Origin: Strix aluco
Lineage: Eukaryota > Chordata > Aves > Strigiformes > Strigidae
NCBI RefSeq assembly: GCF_031877795.1
Contig: NC_133932.1
Location: forward strand, 39,074,180-39,138,179
Length of the DNA: 64,000 nt
Reading direction: 5' to 3'
Shown: piece after piece, positions 11,336-26,300 of the stretch
How positions within the stretch are numbered: position 1 is the stretch's first letter
Layout: each line of letters starts with the position of its first letter
Notes under the pieces: model-generated
The model's database searches: none
What the model was told of the DNA's origin: nothing
The model's input: only the letters and a program-made list of their open reading frames with translations
Position numbers and translations under genes: made by a program

Positions 11336-14300
11336 GTAAGTACCTGTGATTTCTAAGGAGTGTTTCTGCGTTAAACCTGGCTAAAAATCCTTGTTCATGT
11401 GCTAATTCTGTCACTGAAGTTGAAGTTAGCTGCCATAAAAAGCCCTGCATCTGAGTTGGGTTTTTTTTTTTCATTTTAGAAAGAAAGAAAAATGAACGAG
11501 AAAGTAATAATTGTATTTGTACTTATTCTGGGAAGCAAAGTTATTTGCAGAAGGTCCAGGGTAAATCAAAAAAGCTGGGGAGGAAAAGACAGTCTTTGGC
11601 AGAAGCAGCTACTTGTACCACAGTGACATTAGTCAATTCATGGGACCGGCTGCTCTGGGCAGACACTTCTCCTCAGTTTTAAGCCTCCTGCTTATTTATG
11701 ACCATGGCTGCCAAGATCTGCTCACTGCCTCTGCAAGGGGCTCCTGGGCTCTGAGCCAGGATTCCGGGCACGCACAGGGGCACGTCCAGGAAGGTGCTCA
11801 GAGGCACCTGCGGGGTAGGTGTCCTTCCTGCCTCAGCACGGTGCCCATACCTCGTGGTGTGCACCTGTGGGCAATGGGCACAGGGCCCCCAGGGGGAATC
11901 TGGACTCTCTGTCCCAAAGGAAAGAGGAAGGAAACAAGGAAAATATCTGTAAATCTGTGACTGCTGTTACAAATGTGTGCAGTAATAGCATGTGCTCAAA
12001 TGGCAATGGCTGAAGGCAAACAGTCCCTCTTCTTCCTTTGAGAAAGGCTCATTATAAAATAAGTTGAAAGGCTGATGTTCAGAGGGAGGTGTCATTAGAG
12101 TCAAAATCACTTGTTAGTTGTGATCCCTACTAAGTTTTTTCCTCTGTAACAAGACTCCCACAGAGTATTCATATGTTATTCATATGTTGATAATTGATTT
12201 TTTTGCTTTAATCCACCTTCAAATTAAATCCAGTCTTTCCTTGCACTTTCTCTGGGTTTTGTTGTGCTTTTCTTTTCCCCTTGATTTGATTGCTTTTTTT
12301 GTGTGTGTGTGTGAAAAGCCTGAGGACACATTTGAGAATAGCATGTTCTTCCCAAACAATTTTTTGTCAGGGATGTTACCACGCTTTACAACAATCACTC
12401 CCTATCCAACAGCTGCAAAGCCAAACATACAACATGTGAAGAAGAAGGTGAAGGATATCATCACATGGGATACAAGTTACTGATCTTTGCTTGTGCATTT
12501 TCTGGTTTGTCTTGTTTTCTTTTATTACAGCTGAATAAAAAGTCTAGCCCTTTCTGACTTTTTTGTAATCTTCAGTTAGTTTTCATTTTGTCTTTCTTTA
12601 ACATTTTCTACACATTGCTTCTTTTTCCTCCTCCATTCCTCTGTTTTGAGTCATGAAAAAGGGGTAAAAATAACCCAAAAAACACTAAAAAAATTTTTTG
12701 TTGCCTTTCATTTTCAGACATTGAAGGAAGTGAAGGCACGTAATAAAATGTAAAGTACACAAAAAATAAGCAGAAAAACCCCCCATTCTCCATTAGTTAG
12801 TACTTCAGAGAGAAAATCTGTAAGGACCTCTTATTTTAGCTTTTCATTTGTAAGAAAATAGCAACCTTGTATTTCCTTTTTCTGGTCTCTACTATGGATG
12901 CCTTCAACCACAGGAAACAAGAGTAAGCGGTGCAAACACTTGCTCTTTGTGATATGCTCTTGATTTCAGGTTGCACTCCCACTGCAATGATCCCTCTTTG
13001 GATGACCCAATCCCTCAAGAGTATGCTCTTTACTTGTGTCCCACTGGCCGTTTGCGTAACCACCTGCAAGAGTTTTGGAAAGCGAGCAAGCACCAGTGCG
13101 GGAAAAACAGAGCCCATGAGATTTTTCCACACATCACACTCTGTGATTTCTTCACGGTAAGGAACAAAAGATGTGCAAGGGTCAAATATCAACTACTGGT
13201 GAAACTGAGGCACCTGCCATTGTCTTACACCAGAACTTCTTGGTGATCAAACTGACTTATGTCCAGGCCTGCTTGTTTAATATTTGAGTGTTCAGCCCCT
13301 GTGTAGGCACCGGGGGCTTTCTTCCCACCACCCACTTTAGCTACCCACCTTAGACCTCAGCACACCTAAAAATTGGATGCTGGGGCCAGTGTGAGATGCT
13401 TCAGGGTAGCTGAGTGACACATGCCTAGCATCCGTCTAGAGCAACCCTGTGCAGTTCAGGCTGCACATAGACCTGTCAGCGGGAAGCACTGCTCCCCACA
13501 TGCAGCTATCAGCAGGCTTCAGAGACCGTGCCCTTTACAGCATTGATGTTAAACCTTCCTGGCCAGGGCAGCAGTGGCTGTCTTCAGCCAGCTGTGCAGC
13601 GGCCACAGTGTTATCATAGGATGTAGACAACTTTGGTGGCCTTCTGAATGCTGGGTAACCCTCTAGAGAACTTTCCAGCAGAGCTGCTTCTCCCACATAG
13701 GTGAATATGCCAGTATCAGCAAAGACCAGCAAAGAGTCAGTGGTCTGGAAAAATCTGGAGCCACCTGGAATCCAGTTTTTGCAATTTGATGGTGTGGCAC
13801 ATGAACATCAGTTGCAGCTGAGATGTGCTGAAACAGACATGAGCTAGAGTAGCTGGACAAAAGTTATGCTGTTAATCATACTTTTATACTAAACCATTAC
13901 ACTAAGTATAGACAGTGAAAATAAGAGTATTTTGTAACAAAATATTGAATAGTACCCCATGGCCATTAATCACAATTATGCAGAACAAAAATCATTAATT
14001 AATAATGAATGCCATGCTCTTGAAAGGTGTCAAGTTTAAAGGCCTGCCCCTGGAAAAGACAACTGAATTGCAACCCTCGCCTTGCATATCCCAGTCCCAT
14101 TTCAGGTAGCATATTTCTAGGGATAAATGCACCTTCTGGTGCTGCTGCTCCTCGGCTGCCATCAAGAGCTGACCTGGGCACTTCACAGGCAGAAAGCAAG
14201 ACTCACTGACCTGGCTCCCACCTCCTTCTCCTGATCCGGCCCTCTCCTGTTTCCTGGCTCCCCACGTCTTTTACAGCTCCTGGACTCGTTGGCCCCAGAG

Positions 14301-17300
14301 GAGCCTGCTACATGGCACCTGCCCTGGTGCAGGATCCCACCTGCCCCTGTCCTGCCACAGCCCAGTCTGCCCAGTGCCCCCTTGGTGCATCTCTCCTCCC
14401 TGTGACCTGAGAAATGCTCGAAAGAGAAAGACAGTCTAAGCAGGAGGAGCTCCTTTATTCTCTTGTGCTCCTACTCTTCAGCAGCTTGATGCAGTGTAAA
14501 GGCTAAATGGAGCAAATAGCTCTGTGGAGGAGAATAAAGTAGCCCAGAAATGGAGCATTGTTAATGTCCCTGTCTTTGGCTGGATGGGACAAATTCAGTC
14601 TTTGTCTCTTCACTTCTTAAATTGCTTAATTGCCACTTTTTTGTAGAAGCTGGCTCTGTACAATCCTCTAATTTGCCGTGATTAGAGCATTAAGGATCAT
14701 AATGACAAAGATGTCTTACGAATTTTGCTAGGTATGTTGCTCAGCATCTGAGATCTTGAAGTTTTAGCAAGAGTGTTTTCAGCTAAGGGTTTTGGGATGA
14801 CAATAACACAAATTGTTACTTAGAATTGAAGAGGGAAATCATGATCTCTGGCTCATTTCAGACAGGTTACTGCACACCTCTCAGATGGTAAAATCTTTTG
14901 GTTCTTTCTTACCCAGGCTAGATACACCTCCTGGTAGAAGGCTTCATCTCCTATTCTAGCACGAGGATACTGTGCTGGTCAAACAGCCCAATATTACTGA
15001 TTTTAATACCAGGAATTTCAGGCAAGTTCGTAGGTGTGTTGTCTTTCTCGGGAAGTCTAATGCCCACACTGTTTTCTGGTACTACTGTATAAGACAGGCT
15101 ACAACAGCGGCTGTTGAGCCAGTGGGTAAAGCCTGCTCCTCCTCTGTTTTCTTTCAGTGTGAAGACCAGAAAGTGGAATTATTGTATGACACCTTAAAGA
15201 GAGTCGGTGACAGGTTCTCACAGTGCTTTCCGCCATCCATTTCCCTATCACTACACACATCCACCAGCTACCTTGGCTTCTTCATTGGTGACAGCCACGC
15301 AAATATACTCAAAGAGTTTGCTCTGGCATTCTCGTCAGAGGCTTCAGCCCTGGCAGGTAGGACCAACATCAGAGGGAAAATGGGTGGTCATAGCACAAAT
15401 GCTTAGTCATGGTACAGAAAACATCTCCTCTGTCTTCCAGGGGAACTTAACTCATATTTTACTGCCAACAAGCACCCTTTCTTCTTACAGATTTGAAAAC
15501 AACGGGGGTAGGGGAGCATGTTTTAGACTTTGAAGACACAGTACTTTTGTCTAGAAGCTGAAACGGTTGGCTGTGTAACTTGATAGGCCATTGATTGGGA
15601 TATCCAAGATGGGCAAGGATATAATACTCCCTATTCCCAGACCTCCATTCCCTTGGTGACATCATCCCTGAGAAATAGGTTCTAATTCCCACTCCAGTGA
15701 CATCCAAGGGAAACTGCATCACCAGTGGAGACTGACAGGACACAGACCCAGCATAGCTTCATCTGGGAAAAATGAGATCAATAGATCTCAGACTGGGAAA
15801 GGAATTCAAGTCCTGTTCATTTTTTTCTCCCAGCTGAAACCAGGGAGAAAATCCAGTCCAGATTTGTGAATTATTTTGGTGTGATTAAACCCATGACATT
15901 CTGCAAAACCATTATTCAGCAAAACTATGATCTATTCTACTACAAATTACTGTGATATTTTCTGCATCATGCAAAGCATGTAAGGATAAAACAGGAAGAG
16001 CTTTAAATGACCTTTGCTTCTATGTTGTGACATGATTGTTTCATTCATAGATTGCCATGTGAAGCCCTGCCTAAAGCAGCTCCACCTTACCTTGGCTCAC
16101 AAGTTTTATCCTCACCATCAAAAGACTTTGGAACAATTGGCCAAATGTATTAACCCAGGGGAGACCTGCCAGTGGGTAGCTGCTCTCTACTCACGGGACA
16201 TGCGTTTTGTGCATTACCAGGTACTGTCATCAGATTTGCTTAATTTCCTAAACCCGCAGTTGGATGCTTTGCTACAGTCATCTTGCCTTTTTTTTCATTA
16301 AGAAAATCAGTGCATGCACAGTACAGTGTTTCAAAAAGCATGGTTATTTCAAGTATCTCTTTTGGTTGAAAATTTGTACTCATGAATCAGTAGAAGATAC
16401 CTTTATGCTTGACCTGCATGTCAGCAAGGTCTAATTCCAAACTCCAGCAGAAAAAAATAATCTTACCATGGCATGAGAAAATAAAAGAGACAGAAAATGA
16501 TGACTCTTGAATATTTGCCAGGATTTGTCAGTCACAGCTTTGCTGTAAAATTCCATTCAGCAAAATTAGTTTTCTCAATTGTTCCAGACATGATGGAAAC
16601 TGCACAGATTAAATATCAGTGAGCAAGGCCCAGTTCTCGCTGATGATTTTCTGCTTAACAGATTCTTAGTTAAAACTAGTTCACATTTTTCCAGTTCTCA
16701 TTTCCAAATTTAAATTATGGAATGATCAATATTTTTTAGTCAGATCAGTACATTGCTTTGTCATAAGTCTCATATTGGATTTTGGTCACACTCAAGAGAG
16801 CTGCAAGTAATCACAAAAATAACTGATAATGCTTTTGTTATATTTGCTTTCAAATAAGTCTGTACTAGTTTGGGAAAAAAGTACTTTTATGAAAACCAAG
16901 TGCCTATTTTTACACATACTGCAAATGCAGTAGTGTCTTCCTTTTTCTCTGCCGAAGTGTCATTAAAGAGCACGTTGTAAAGTGGAAAATAGTACCTGTC
17001 AGTATGTCCAGTAGCGAGTCGAACAAGCATCCCCTGAACCGCTGTGGTACATGTAGAAACGTGCTCTGGGCAGCAGCCTGACCCTGCTCTGTGTTCCCCC
17101 CAGACACTGAGGGCCCTCTTCCAGTACAAGCCCCAGAACATTGATGAGCTCATGATCAACACTGGGGACTTCATCTACGTTGACCCAACGCAGCAGTCTG
17201 ATGTGAGTGAAGGCTGGGTGATCGGGACCTCCCATCGGACCGGCTGCAGAGGTTTTCTTCCCGAAAACTACACTGAGAGGGCCAATGAGTCAGACACATG

Positions 17301-20300
17301 GGTTAAGCACAGGTAAGTTGGGGTTTCATGGGTGTTTCTTTATGTCAGTCGCTATTGCTGCTGGGGAGCTGTGGCAGATTTCCTCCTCGCCATGAGCTGT
17401 GGGCTGCCAGGTGGGAGCTGGAGGTGGCGTGGGCATAGGAGAAGGTGGTCCTGGGAGTCTGGGTGGGATGATGAGACTTCTGAAAGAAAAGAGATAGGAC
17501 ACACACCCAGAGACATCCAGAGTTCATTATATCAGCTGCTCAAAGAATGACCCCTCTTTGCTCTTCAACAACCTGAATATCCAAATGAATTTTGAAAGAC
17601 CACGTTCTGCCAGGCAGGCTGAGTCTTCAGCTCAGCTCACTGCTTTCTCTTTTTTCTCATTTCAAGAGCTTGCAAAGTTTACTTGAAATGAAACCACACG
17701 AAGGTTACTCCACCACCTTAGGCCCACCCTCATCTTGTTGATTTACCCTGTATCAGCAGGCATCTGTCTGGCTTCCTGCACTTTGCTCTGCAGCTGATAG
17801 AGAGGCGGATGGTACTTCTAGATTAGAGCTGTAGGGAGGTGTAGGTGCACTTCTTGCTGAGTCCTCAGAGACAGAGAGGAGGCAACCAGGTAGTATTTCC
17901 TGCTTGAAGGTCACACTTCAGCAATGTTGCACCCAATATATGCCATCAGTTCATAATATTTTAACCTAATTTTTACTGGGCATATTCTAAATCAAGAGCG
18001 AAGTGATGAAGTGGTTTGCAAGTGTGCAAAAAATATTGAATGGAACATGAATCCTGACTTGCACATGCCCATAGACAAAATCATGACTTAAAAATCCCTT
18101 CTATTTGCATGTTTGCCCATAAGTTTGTGTGTGTATTGCTTCTGTTTTTTCTGCAGGGAATATGTTTTTGTAACAGCTTCAAGATTCTTCACCCAAACTG
18201 AAAATGAACCTAGTGTAAAGCTGAATGGAGAAGTCCATAATCCTAGTATGTCAAGGAGCATAACCAATGTACTTTCTCTTCAGGTAACTGGCTTTTTTCC
18301 ATTTCTTATCTATGCCATATGCTTGTGCAAGGTATATTATTAATTAAAAGCATTTAATAAATTTAATAGTATCTTTTTCTCCCTCAAATTTTCATGATAT
18401 GGTGCAATGCATATATAGATATATATACACACACTCATATGATCATGCTGTATGGTGTAATATATCATAAATATTTTGTAAAGTCTATGATGTATATTAG
18501 TCTTGCCTTCTTTCATAAAACTCTTCTCATTTCTGTCATAATAGCACAATATATGACTTCTCTGCTCAGGTTTCTCTGTTCACAGCCTTACAGGGCAATA
18601 TGTGCAGAGGTATGGTGACAAGCCTGACAAATGAGATGCAGGCACAGCTTCCCCTGACTTTCATATGGGTTTGTAGCAGAGTAATTAGAACAGAATTAGG
18701 CTCATTATTCATTGTTACTTTTATGTCCTGATTCTACAGATGTCACTCTGGTGGTTTACATGGTCCTAGATCTTAGCACACTTAAATGTTTCATCTTCTT
18801 TTGTATGTTTAGATACATAGCTAATGCAAATAACTGCATAGAACTGCAGCAAGAGAACAACTAGCTGGAAAGGTTAGCAGCACTGATGGGATCAGATTTT
18901 TGTTCTAGATTCAAAATCATCATGTATCAATTTTTTTCCAGGTTTTCCACTGGTTTTCTGGTAGGAAGAGCAAAACAAATAAGGACTCTTTTTTCACCTA
19001 CAGCACATTTGCACTTGCACTGCCTTATTGGCTCTGACTGTCAGGGATGCCAAGATGGTTCTTTCTGGCACACTGATGTGCTGCAGAAACCCCTTAGGGC
19101 TTGCTGGCCACACGGCCTCTCTTCTTGCTGTGCTGGGGAATAAACCCAGGTTCATCTGTGTTAACATCAGAGAAACCTGAGGGCACCTTGAGGGAACTTC
19201 CATCCTGGGGCCTCCTATGTCACTGTGTGTATGACTGTAAGACAGAAAATTCTGCACAAGTCACACATCTTTTCACTGGCTCTTGATTGCTCTTGGCTTC
19301 TCTTATCTAGCTCAGACCTGTGGCAGAGCTACCGCTTGACCTGAGAAACACATTTTGCAGATGTGCATGTCTTCAGTCTAGAGTTTCCCCGGCCTCTGGG
19401 TTCCTTCCAAGCAGAAGAGCAAGACCACAAAACCTTAGTTTTACACTCTGTGGTGGCTGATTTGTGTTTCATGGCAGAAATCCAATAGTGTTTAGCAGAA
19501 TACATGAATATCAATCTCATACCACTTCTTAAGAATTCCCTTCTCTGCTGCTGAAGATACACATCGCTAACCTCAGTGCTACAACAGTAACACTGCGATG
19601 GGTTACTGTTGAAAAAGCTTTAAAGTCTTTGACCTGTTCTTCCTTATCTTCTCATCTGTATTTAACGTGCATTGTATACTAACCCCAAACTACTTAGAAC
19701 TTACTTGTAATTCCATGCAGTCTGAGTTAAAAAGTGGCCTTGGAGGAGATCTGAGTTCACTGTTGACTTGGACACACAGTTATGAAAATGTAAAAGTGGT
19801 GTTTTCATTAGGAAAAGAAGGACAATCTTGGTGTTAGTCCTGGTGTAGAAAAAAGCATTACCACTTAAATCTTAGCTAGTTTCCCTCTGTTGTTTATATC
19901 AGCCATATGATATGTATTAAAATTATAATTCCTTCCCACACTGGAATTAAAAGATCTGTTATCAGCACTGCCTTTCACTAGTGTAAATACAGAGTTAAAA
20001 CCTAATCTGTAGCCCATGAAGGTCAGTGATCTCCTTCATTTGCCTTCAGTTGAGAGCCAGTCAGGCTTGCTATTGTCCTAAAGATAGGCATCTATTATAG
20101 CAGCTCCTTTCTCTCCCCCTCTGTGCCTTTTATCTAACCTCCCAGGACAGGTCTGCTTCTCCTTCCTCCATCAGGCAGCATCCAGGAATGCAGAGTTTTC
20201 ATGCAGTTTATGTATATTATTGTAATGAAAAACCCTTTTTGTACATCTGTCTCAGAATGTCACCCTGCGAAGAGGTGTGCTGGTGATGCGCCATGGGGAA

Positions 20301-23300
20301 AGAATTGATCAGGTCTTTGGCAAATCTTGGCTTCAACAGTGCTTGACTGCAGATGGTGAGTAAGATAATGGGAGGATCTGAGCAAATCAAAAGAAAATCA
20401 AAAGCAAATCTGAGAAATTAACTCCAGTTATGGGTACAAGAGATATAGTCTCCTACAAGTAAATGTAAACATTGACACAAACAAGTGAGTAACATTGGCA
20501 AGTCAGACACAGCATTGCTTTGACCTGCAGGTAATCAGTTCATAATGTCCTAAAGTCCTTCATGTTTATGTGAATAAACTCTGCAGAACAAGCAAAGCTC
20601 TTGTGATACTGATGGATGTGTGTCTCACTGATGGATGCACAAAACATAAAATCTCTACTGCTCACTACACAAGGTGGTAACTCTCAGACTCTTCCACCTT
20701 TCCGTGCTTGAGTCAGAATCATGGTCTGTTGATCAGAGTCATGTCACTAGTCAAACCTGGGGAACAAGAGCAAGAACAAACCATGGTGGAAATGAGATGT
20801 CAGCACTGACCTAAATGAAAAGCTGAATTTCTTGGCCCTCTCTCTCTCAAAAAAAAAAATAATGTTTTGGGGTGAAGAGTACTGACCCAGAACAGGGAAA
20901 TATGTGTCAAGAGAAAGGAGGAGAAGAAGAAGATGGGAGTTCAGAAGAGAGAGCTTTATGCTAAAAGTCTCCATTGTCATGCTGGAGATCTCCTATATTA
21001 AGGGTGAGAAATTCACACTAGGTAATGACGGTGGTACCTTCTGACTGCATAATCAATTCATTGGTTTCATTTTTCTTCAGTGGAAATGTTGGGTTTTGTC
21101 ATTTTGGCAATGGTAAAATAACAACGATATGAAGTGTATTTTTGTTTCATTTGAGCCCCACAAAGCTGAATTCTCATGATTTCCTGTCCTCTCTCTCCTC
21201 CCCCTGCCCCCAATCTGCTTCTTCAGAGCTTGCAGGAGAGGTGCTATTTTGTTAGGACTTGATTTCACAAGCCAGTGTTGTGATCTTAAAATGTGATCTC
21301 TTTAAGGTAATAGTAGTCACCAGGTTTTTTCATCAGTGAGGCACTGACTATGTCTGTAGTACTGAAATAATTCTGTAGGCATATGAGTTCAGGCACTGCT
21401 CCATGATCCCCCAAACTCCTTAGTTATTAGCTGTCTCCTTGGCGTGGTCTCGGCTGAAGGCAGCTCCCCCTCTCTCACATGGTTTCCAGGCGAGGTTTGG
21501 GGAGAGAACTAGTCGGTCCCCAGTGAACAGACAGTGTGGGTGTTTGTAGGTGGAGGGAAGAGAGACTAGCTCCTTGGGCAGGTGCTCTGCTTCATCACTT
21601 GCCATCGTGGCCAGAGAACAGGCCTTGACCTGTTTCATTTGTCGGTAGACATGTCACTCTGGGCTGAGTTTTCAGAACCAGTCATCAAACCATTCAGAAG
21701 AAACAAAGCCATTATAGTGAAATGCCTGTACATTCAGCTGCTGCCTCCCTCGTGCTGCAGCAAAATGTCCCACCTTGTTTCAGGAAGATACTACCGAGCA
21801 GATCTGAACTTCCCTTCCACCCTGCCGAAGCGGAAAGACAGCATGAAGCATTTTGAATATGATCCTCCTTTATCTTGCTGTGGTATTTTCCAGTCAAGGC
21901 TCATAGGTAAGCTGGATAATATTCTACTGCAAATGTAGGGGTTTGGGAAGCAGGCTTTCATCATCTGCAAAAACTCATACTGGCTTTGCAGTAGAAAAAC
22001 TTCCTAGCAGTACTCATCGTGGTACCCCTTCTCTATAGGCAGCCACTGCAAGATGTTATTAAATAGTAAAATAGAGAGTGGGGCTGGTTGTTCATCTTTG
22101 AGACCCATTCTGTCACTTCCTATCAAAGAAAGTTAAAAGAAAAAAGCTGCAACACTACCTGTGCCCCGCTGCTTGTCTGCAAGGGACTAATGTCTTATGC
22201 AGTTGTCACTGAATGAGCAGTGAGGAGTGAAGGGACTGGACATGGGAAGCAGGTTCACAGTCAGCAGAGTGTGGTCACCTTACCACAAGTATCTGGCAGC
22301 TGGGCAGTATGGGTTGGTCAACAAAATTCACTCACCAGATGAAGTTGTTTCTGCTCCCTGAGCAAGCATGCCTGACTGTGACTATGCAAGTCTGATGCAA
22401 ATGTCTCTGGTGATTCACTTACATGGAGACAGCCAAATGCCTAACTGCTGTTTGCAGATTTGGAGTAACTCTTCTGTAATTATCTTTCCAACGCTCCCTT
22501 TAAATTTGCTGTTGCAACTGGAATGAGCTTTCTAGTGAGCTGCGTCAGCCGACAGTGTGAAAAAAAAGAATAGAAATGGGCTGTCAATTCATCTAACCCT
22601 CATCAATGAAACAGAAAAGCTCCAAGCTGGTTTTTGCAGAAAGTATTTTGCAGTAGTTTCTCATCTACTGCGATTTGTATAAGAGCGACTCACTTTGCTG
22701 TTCCTGTCCAGGGGAAGCTCTGCTGGACCAGGAGGTGACAGTCAGCTACGTGTACTCGTCACCCGCACTCCGCTGCATACAGACAGCTCAACACCTGCTG
22801 CAGGGTAAGGCAGCAAAACCGGCCAGGTGCTTTTGCCATGGTGAAAATGTCTTCGTCAAACTTCTGTGAAGTCTCTGAGATGAGCAATTAAGAAGATGTA
22901 TGACTTTGTGGTTATTTGTGGTTATATTTAAGCAGGAAAGAAAAGGTGGTTTTGTTTAGCTGGTAATACAGACAGTAATAAACCTGCTGACACGTGTACA
23001 GTCTGCAGAGTATGATCCCATTAACCCTTCTTTTTTCCTCTCCTGTCCCTTCCCAGAGGTTCACAGTTTATTACCATGTTTACGTCAGAATTACGATGGG
23101 AGTGCATTTCTTCTGGGAACTAGTGCCACTTAGTAACCTCTCTTGAGAATAATCAACAAAATAATGTGTCTTTTGACAGGACAATTCCATTTCTAACACT
23201 GTAGGACAATTTATTGCCCCACCGAGGACCACTGAGCAAAATGCTATATAAAAATGGTAAACCAGTTCCTGTCTAAAGTTTATTCAGATTGCAACATTAC

Positions 23301-26300
23301 TGAGATCTTCTATCCTCTTCTGTACCTTGCAGATCATCACAAGAGAGCTCCATAAATAATAATGATAATGATGATGATAATAATAAAAATAGTAATGTAA
23401 TAATTTGTAGTGCCTCAACATTAGTCAGACAAGAATATAATGGTGGCTTCATTTAATCAACACAATCCTCTTTTGCTTGACAATAAGTAATTCATTTTCA
23501 TTAATGAAAGTACTACAGCAAAGAAGGCAGAATGTATAGCCTGAATGTAACACTTTGAGTGTACCTTTCTCATCTTAAGAAATACTTCTTGTTCTTGCAG
23601 GGCTTAAATTAGATCAAAAAGTCAAAATCAGAGTGGAACCAGGACTGTTTGAATGGACCAAGTGGGAAGCAAGCAAAGTAATTCCCAACTTCATGACTGT
23701 GACAGAACTAGCAGAGGCATCTTACAAAATAGATACAAGTTACAGGTAATTGCTCTGCATCTAGCTGTTGAAGTTCCCCGCCCCCCCCCCCCCCCCCCCC
23801 CCGCCCCGAGATACCTCCTTGTCTTTTTATATGTCATAACCCATTATGAACATTGCAAAAACTGGGTGATTCTGATCAAATTCAAGTCTGCATGATCTGT
23901 TCCCAAAATAAGTTATGCTGTCAGCTGTCTTGTGGCAAAAGTCAACTTTGCTGCTCTGACACAGAGGCACACATGCACCCTTGGCAATGTGTGTGTACGT
24001 AGCACGTGGGTGCACCAGCACAGGCACAAACATCTGACACTTGTATGGGACCAGCACTGCTTTGGTGTCGCCTTCAGCTATGCTGGCTCAGGCCCATGGT
24101 TCGTCATGCACAAGCATAGCTGTATTACAGGCATTAGTGTCAGGTACAATTAGGCTTGTTTTTAACTTTGGCTTATGTGAAGCATACTTTACAAATGTGA
24201 AGAATAACCTGTCAGGTAAATAACATTCTGGTTTTCAGTGACAAAGAAATGTGACCCTAGAAAAGGTTATCAAGCCCTTTACTGAGGGTCTGCAGGGCAG
24301 CAGCAAGAAGTCTGCCCCATGGCAGAGGGTGAGCACAGGCTGGGAGGTGGCAGGGAGCACAGCTCCATGCCTGAAATGTCACTGGTTTATGTCACTGAGG
24401 CAACAGCCACAAGAGCAAGAGAAAGCAAGGGGTCACCCCCATGCACCCTGGGGCAGAGCCATGCAGGGTCTGGGGTCTGGGGAGAGAGACGTGAGCCCTA
24501 CACGAGCCAACTGTCCTGGTTTTGGGGACAGGCAGGATAACAGTGTTTCACTAATTGCGTTTGTGCCAAATTTGGTTGGGGAGGGGCATCGTTTGGTTTT
24601 GAGTTGCTCAAAGATTAATACTGTGTTCAGCAAGGACTTTTTGGGGCCCACACAGCTTGGGGTGGGGTGATGCCTTTTCTGAGTGCTTGCAAACCACAGC
24701 AGGGCAGGAAATGATAAGCCTCCAATTCAATCTAGCTCCTCATCTCACTCACAAACCAGGCTGCTCTGTGTTCGCAGTGCACAGCCAGATCCAGGAAATT
24801 ACTCAGCTAATAAAAGTGAGTGTCTGTGGGGTTTCCCACATATACAAGAAGGGAGGAAAGGAAACTTCTCATGTCTTAATGCATTTCTTACAGCCAAGAA
24901 AGTGTCTTCGTTTGAAACTGCATGAAGGAATAAAATCCTTCATTTTCTTGGATCATAGTGCTTTCTGGTATGTTCTATCACCAACAGACTGTTTTTCCTA
25001 GCTTTTTTGGTACAAAATCACTTGTCTCAAAAGAAAGTGTGCAAATGCAGAGCAGTGGGATGTTCAGAGGGGAAGCTCTGAAGCAATACTAACTGCAGAG
25101 GTCAGACCCCTCACAGCTCACTCAGGTCCGGGCAAAAATAGGGCAGATGAGTTATAAACTTACACATGCGATGCCAGTTTCTTCCCATCACATGTGGGGT
25201 TCAAAATCCTCAGGTCCCAGGGGATGGTTTTACTATATTCACCCACTGCAAATGACAATCTTCAACTGGGTTAAGTCCCTCAGCATTCCCTGTTAGCAGT
25301 GGACCTGACCCAAATTCTCCTGTTTCCAGTGCCACTAAGAGACAATGTGAGTGGTGCTGAAACATTTGCTGCCCATGCTTTGTGTGCTGAGATGAAATCA
25401 CCTTGAGGTTCACTGCATCCAAGGGCAGATATCTAAGAGCTGGGTGCCTTGGCTGCGATGATTAGTTAGCATCCTTCTTGTTGGTGGAAAGAAGGGGGCT
25501 CCCAAGACAGAGATTTTCCATCTTAGCCTATGTTAGACACTTAAGATAGCATGAATTGCTCTCTGAAGGGACTTGTCTCCATTGACCTAGCCAGACACTT
25601 GAGTTGTAGGCAGCTAAGGTTGGGTGAGATTAACTCTGCCTCTCTCTTCTCTCACGTTCTCACAGCAGCAGAAGGTTGGCAGGTGCTCCCTGTCCCAAAG
25701 CAGGATAAACTCTGCCTTTGCTGTTCCTGCTGTTAAAGACTGTCAGTCTCAGTGTAATCTGCTTATTTCTTCCCTTTTCATCCTTTGCATGGAGGACAGA
25801 CCCTTCCTTTCCTCTTCACAACAGCATTTTGCAGACTGTTATCATGTCCTTCTTCAGCCTTTCATCTGAGCTGAACTCTTTCCATCCTCCCTCACAGCCT
25901 GTGCTTTCTGGACCCCTGTTCACTGCTCCTCTCTGGATTTTCATTTGTTGGTCCTCATCTCACTTGCCCTGTAACACTCACAGCTGGAGACAGCACTACC
26001 ACTGAGACCTTAGCCTAGGCTGAGCACTCCTGTTGCTATTTCGCCTGGAAACCACCCGGACCAGTGCTGGGGATGCTCAGTTCTGCTGCAAGATAGCTGG
26101 TTAATAGTGGTAGGTGGATAACAGGGTTAATACTGAAGGGACTGAGGTGCCAACAGGACAGCACATTTAAAAAAATTGCAGCTCTGACAAAGGCAGACTG
26201 GTTTTGAATACCCCAGTCGAGACTTGTCCAATCTAGCCAGCATTAATATTAGCTATGATTAACAATCCAGCATGAGCCTTTCACTACTTCTGCCATTTGT

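Noticed and set aside
24250-24680. Possible LTR starting TGTCCTGGTTTTGGGGACA near 24509
   Set aside because: Only the first 14 or so bases resemble the avian LTR start; the following sequence does not match what I know of the family and no matching end was found.
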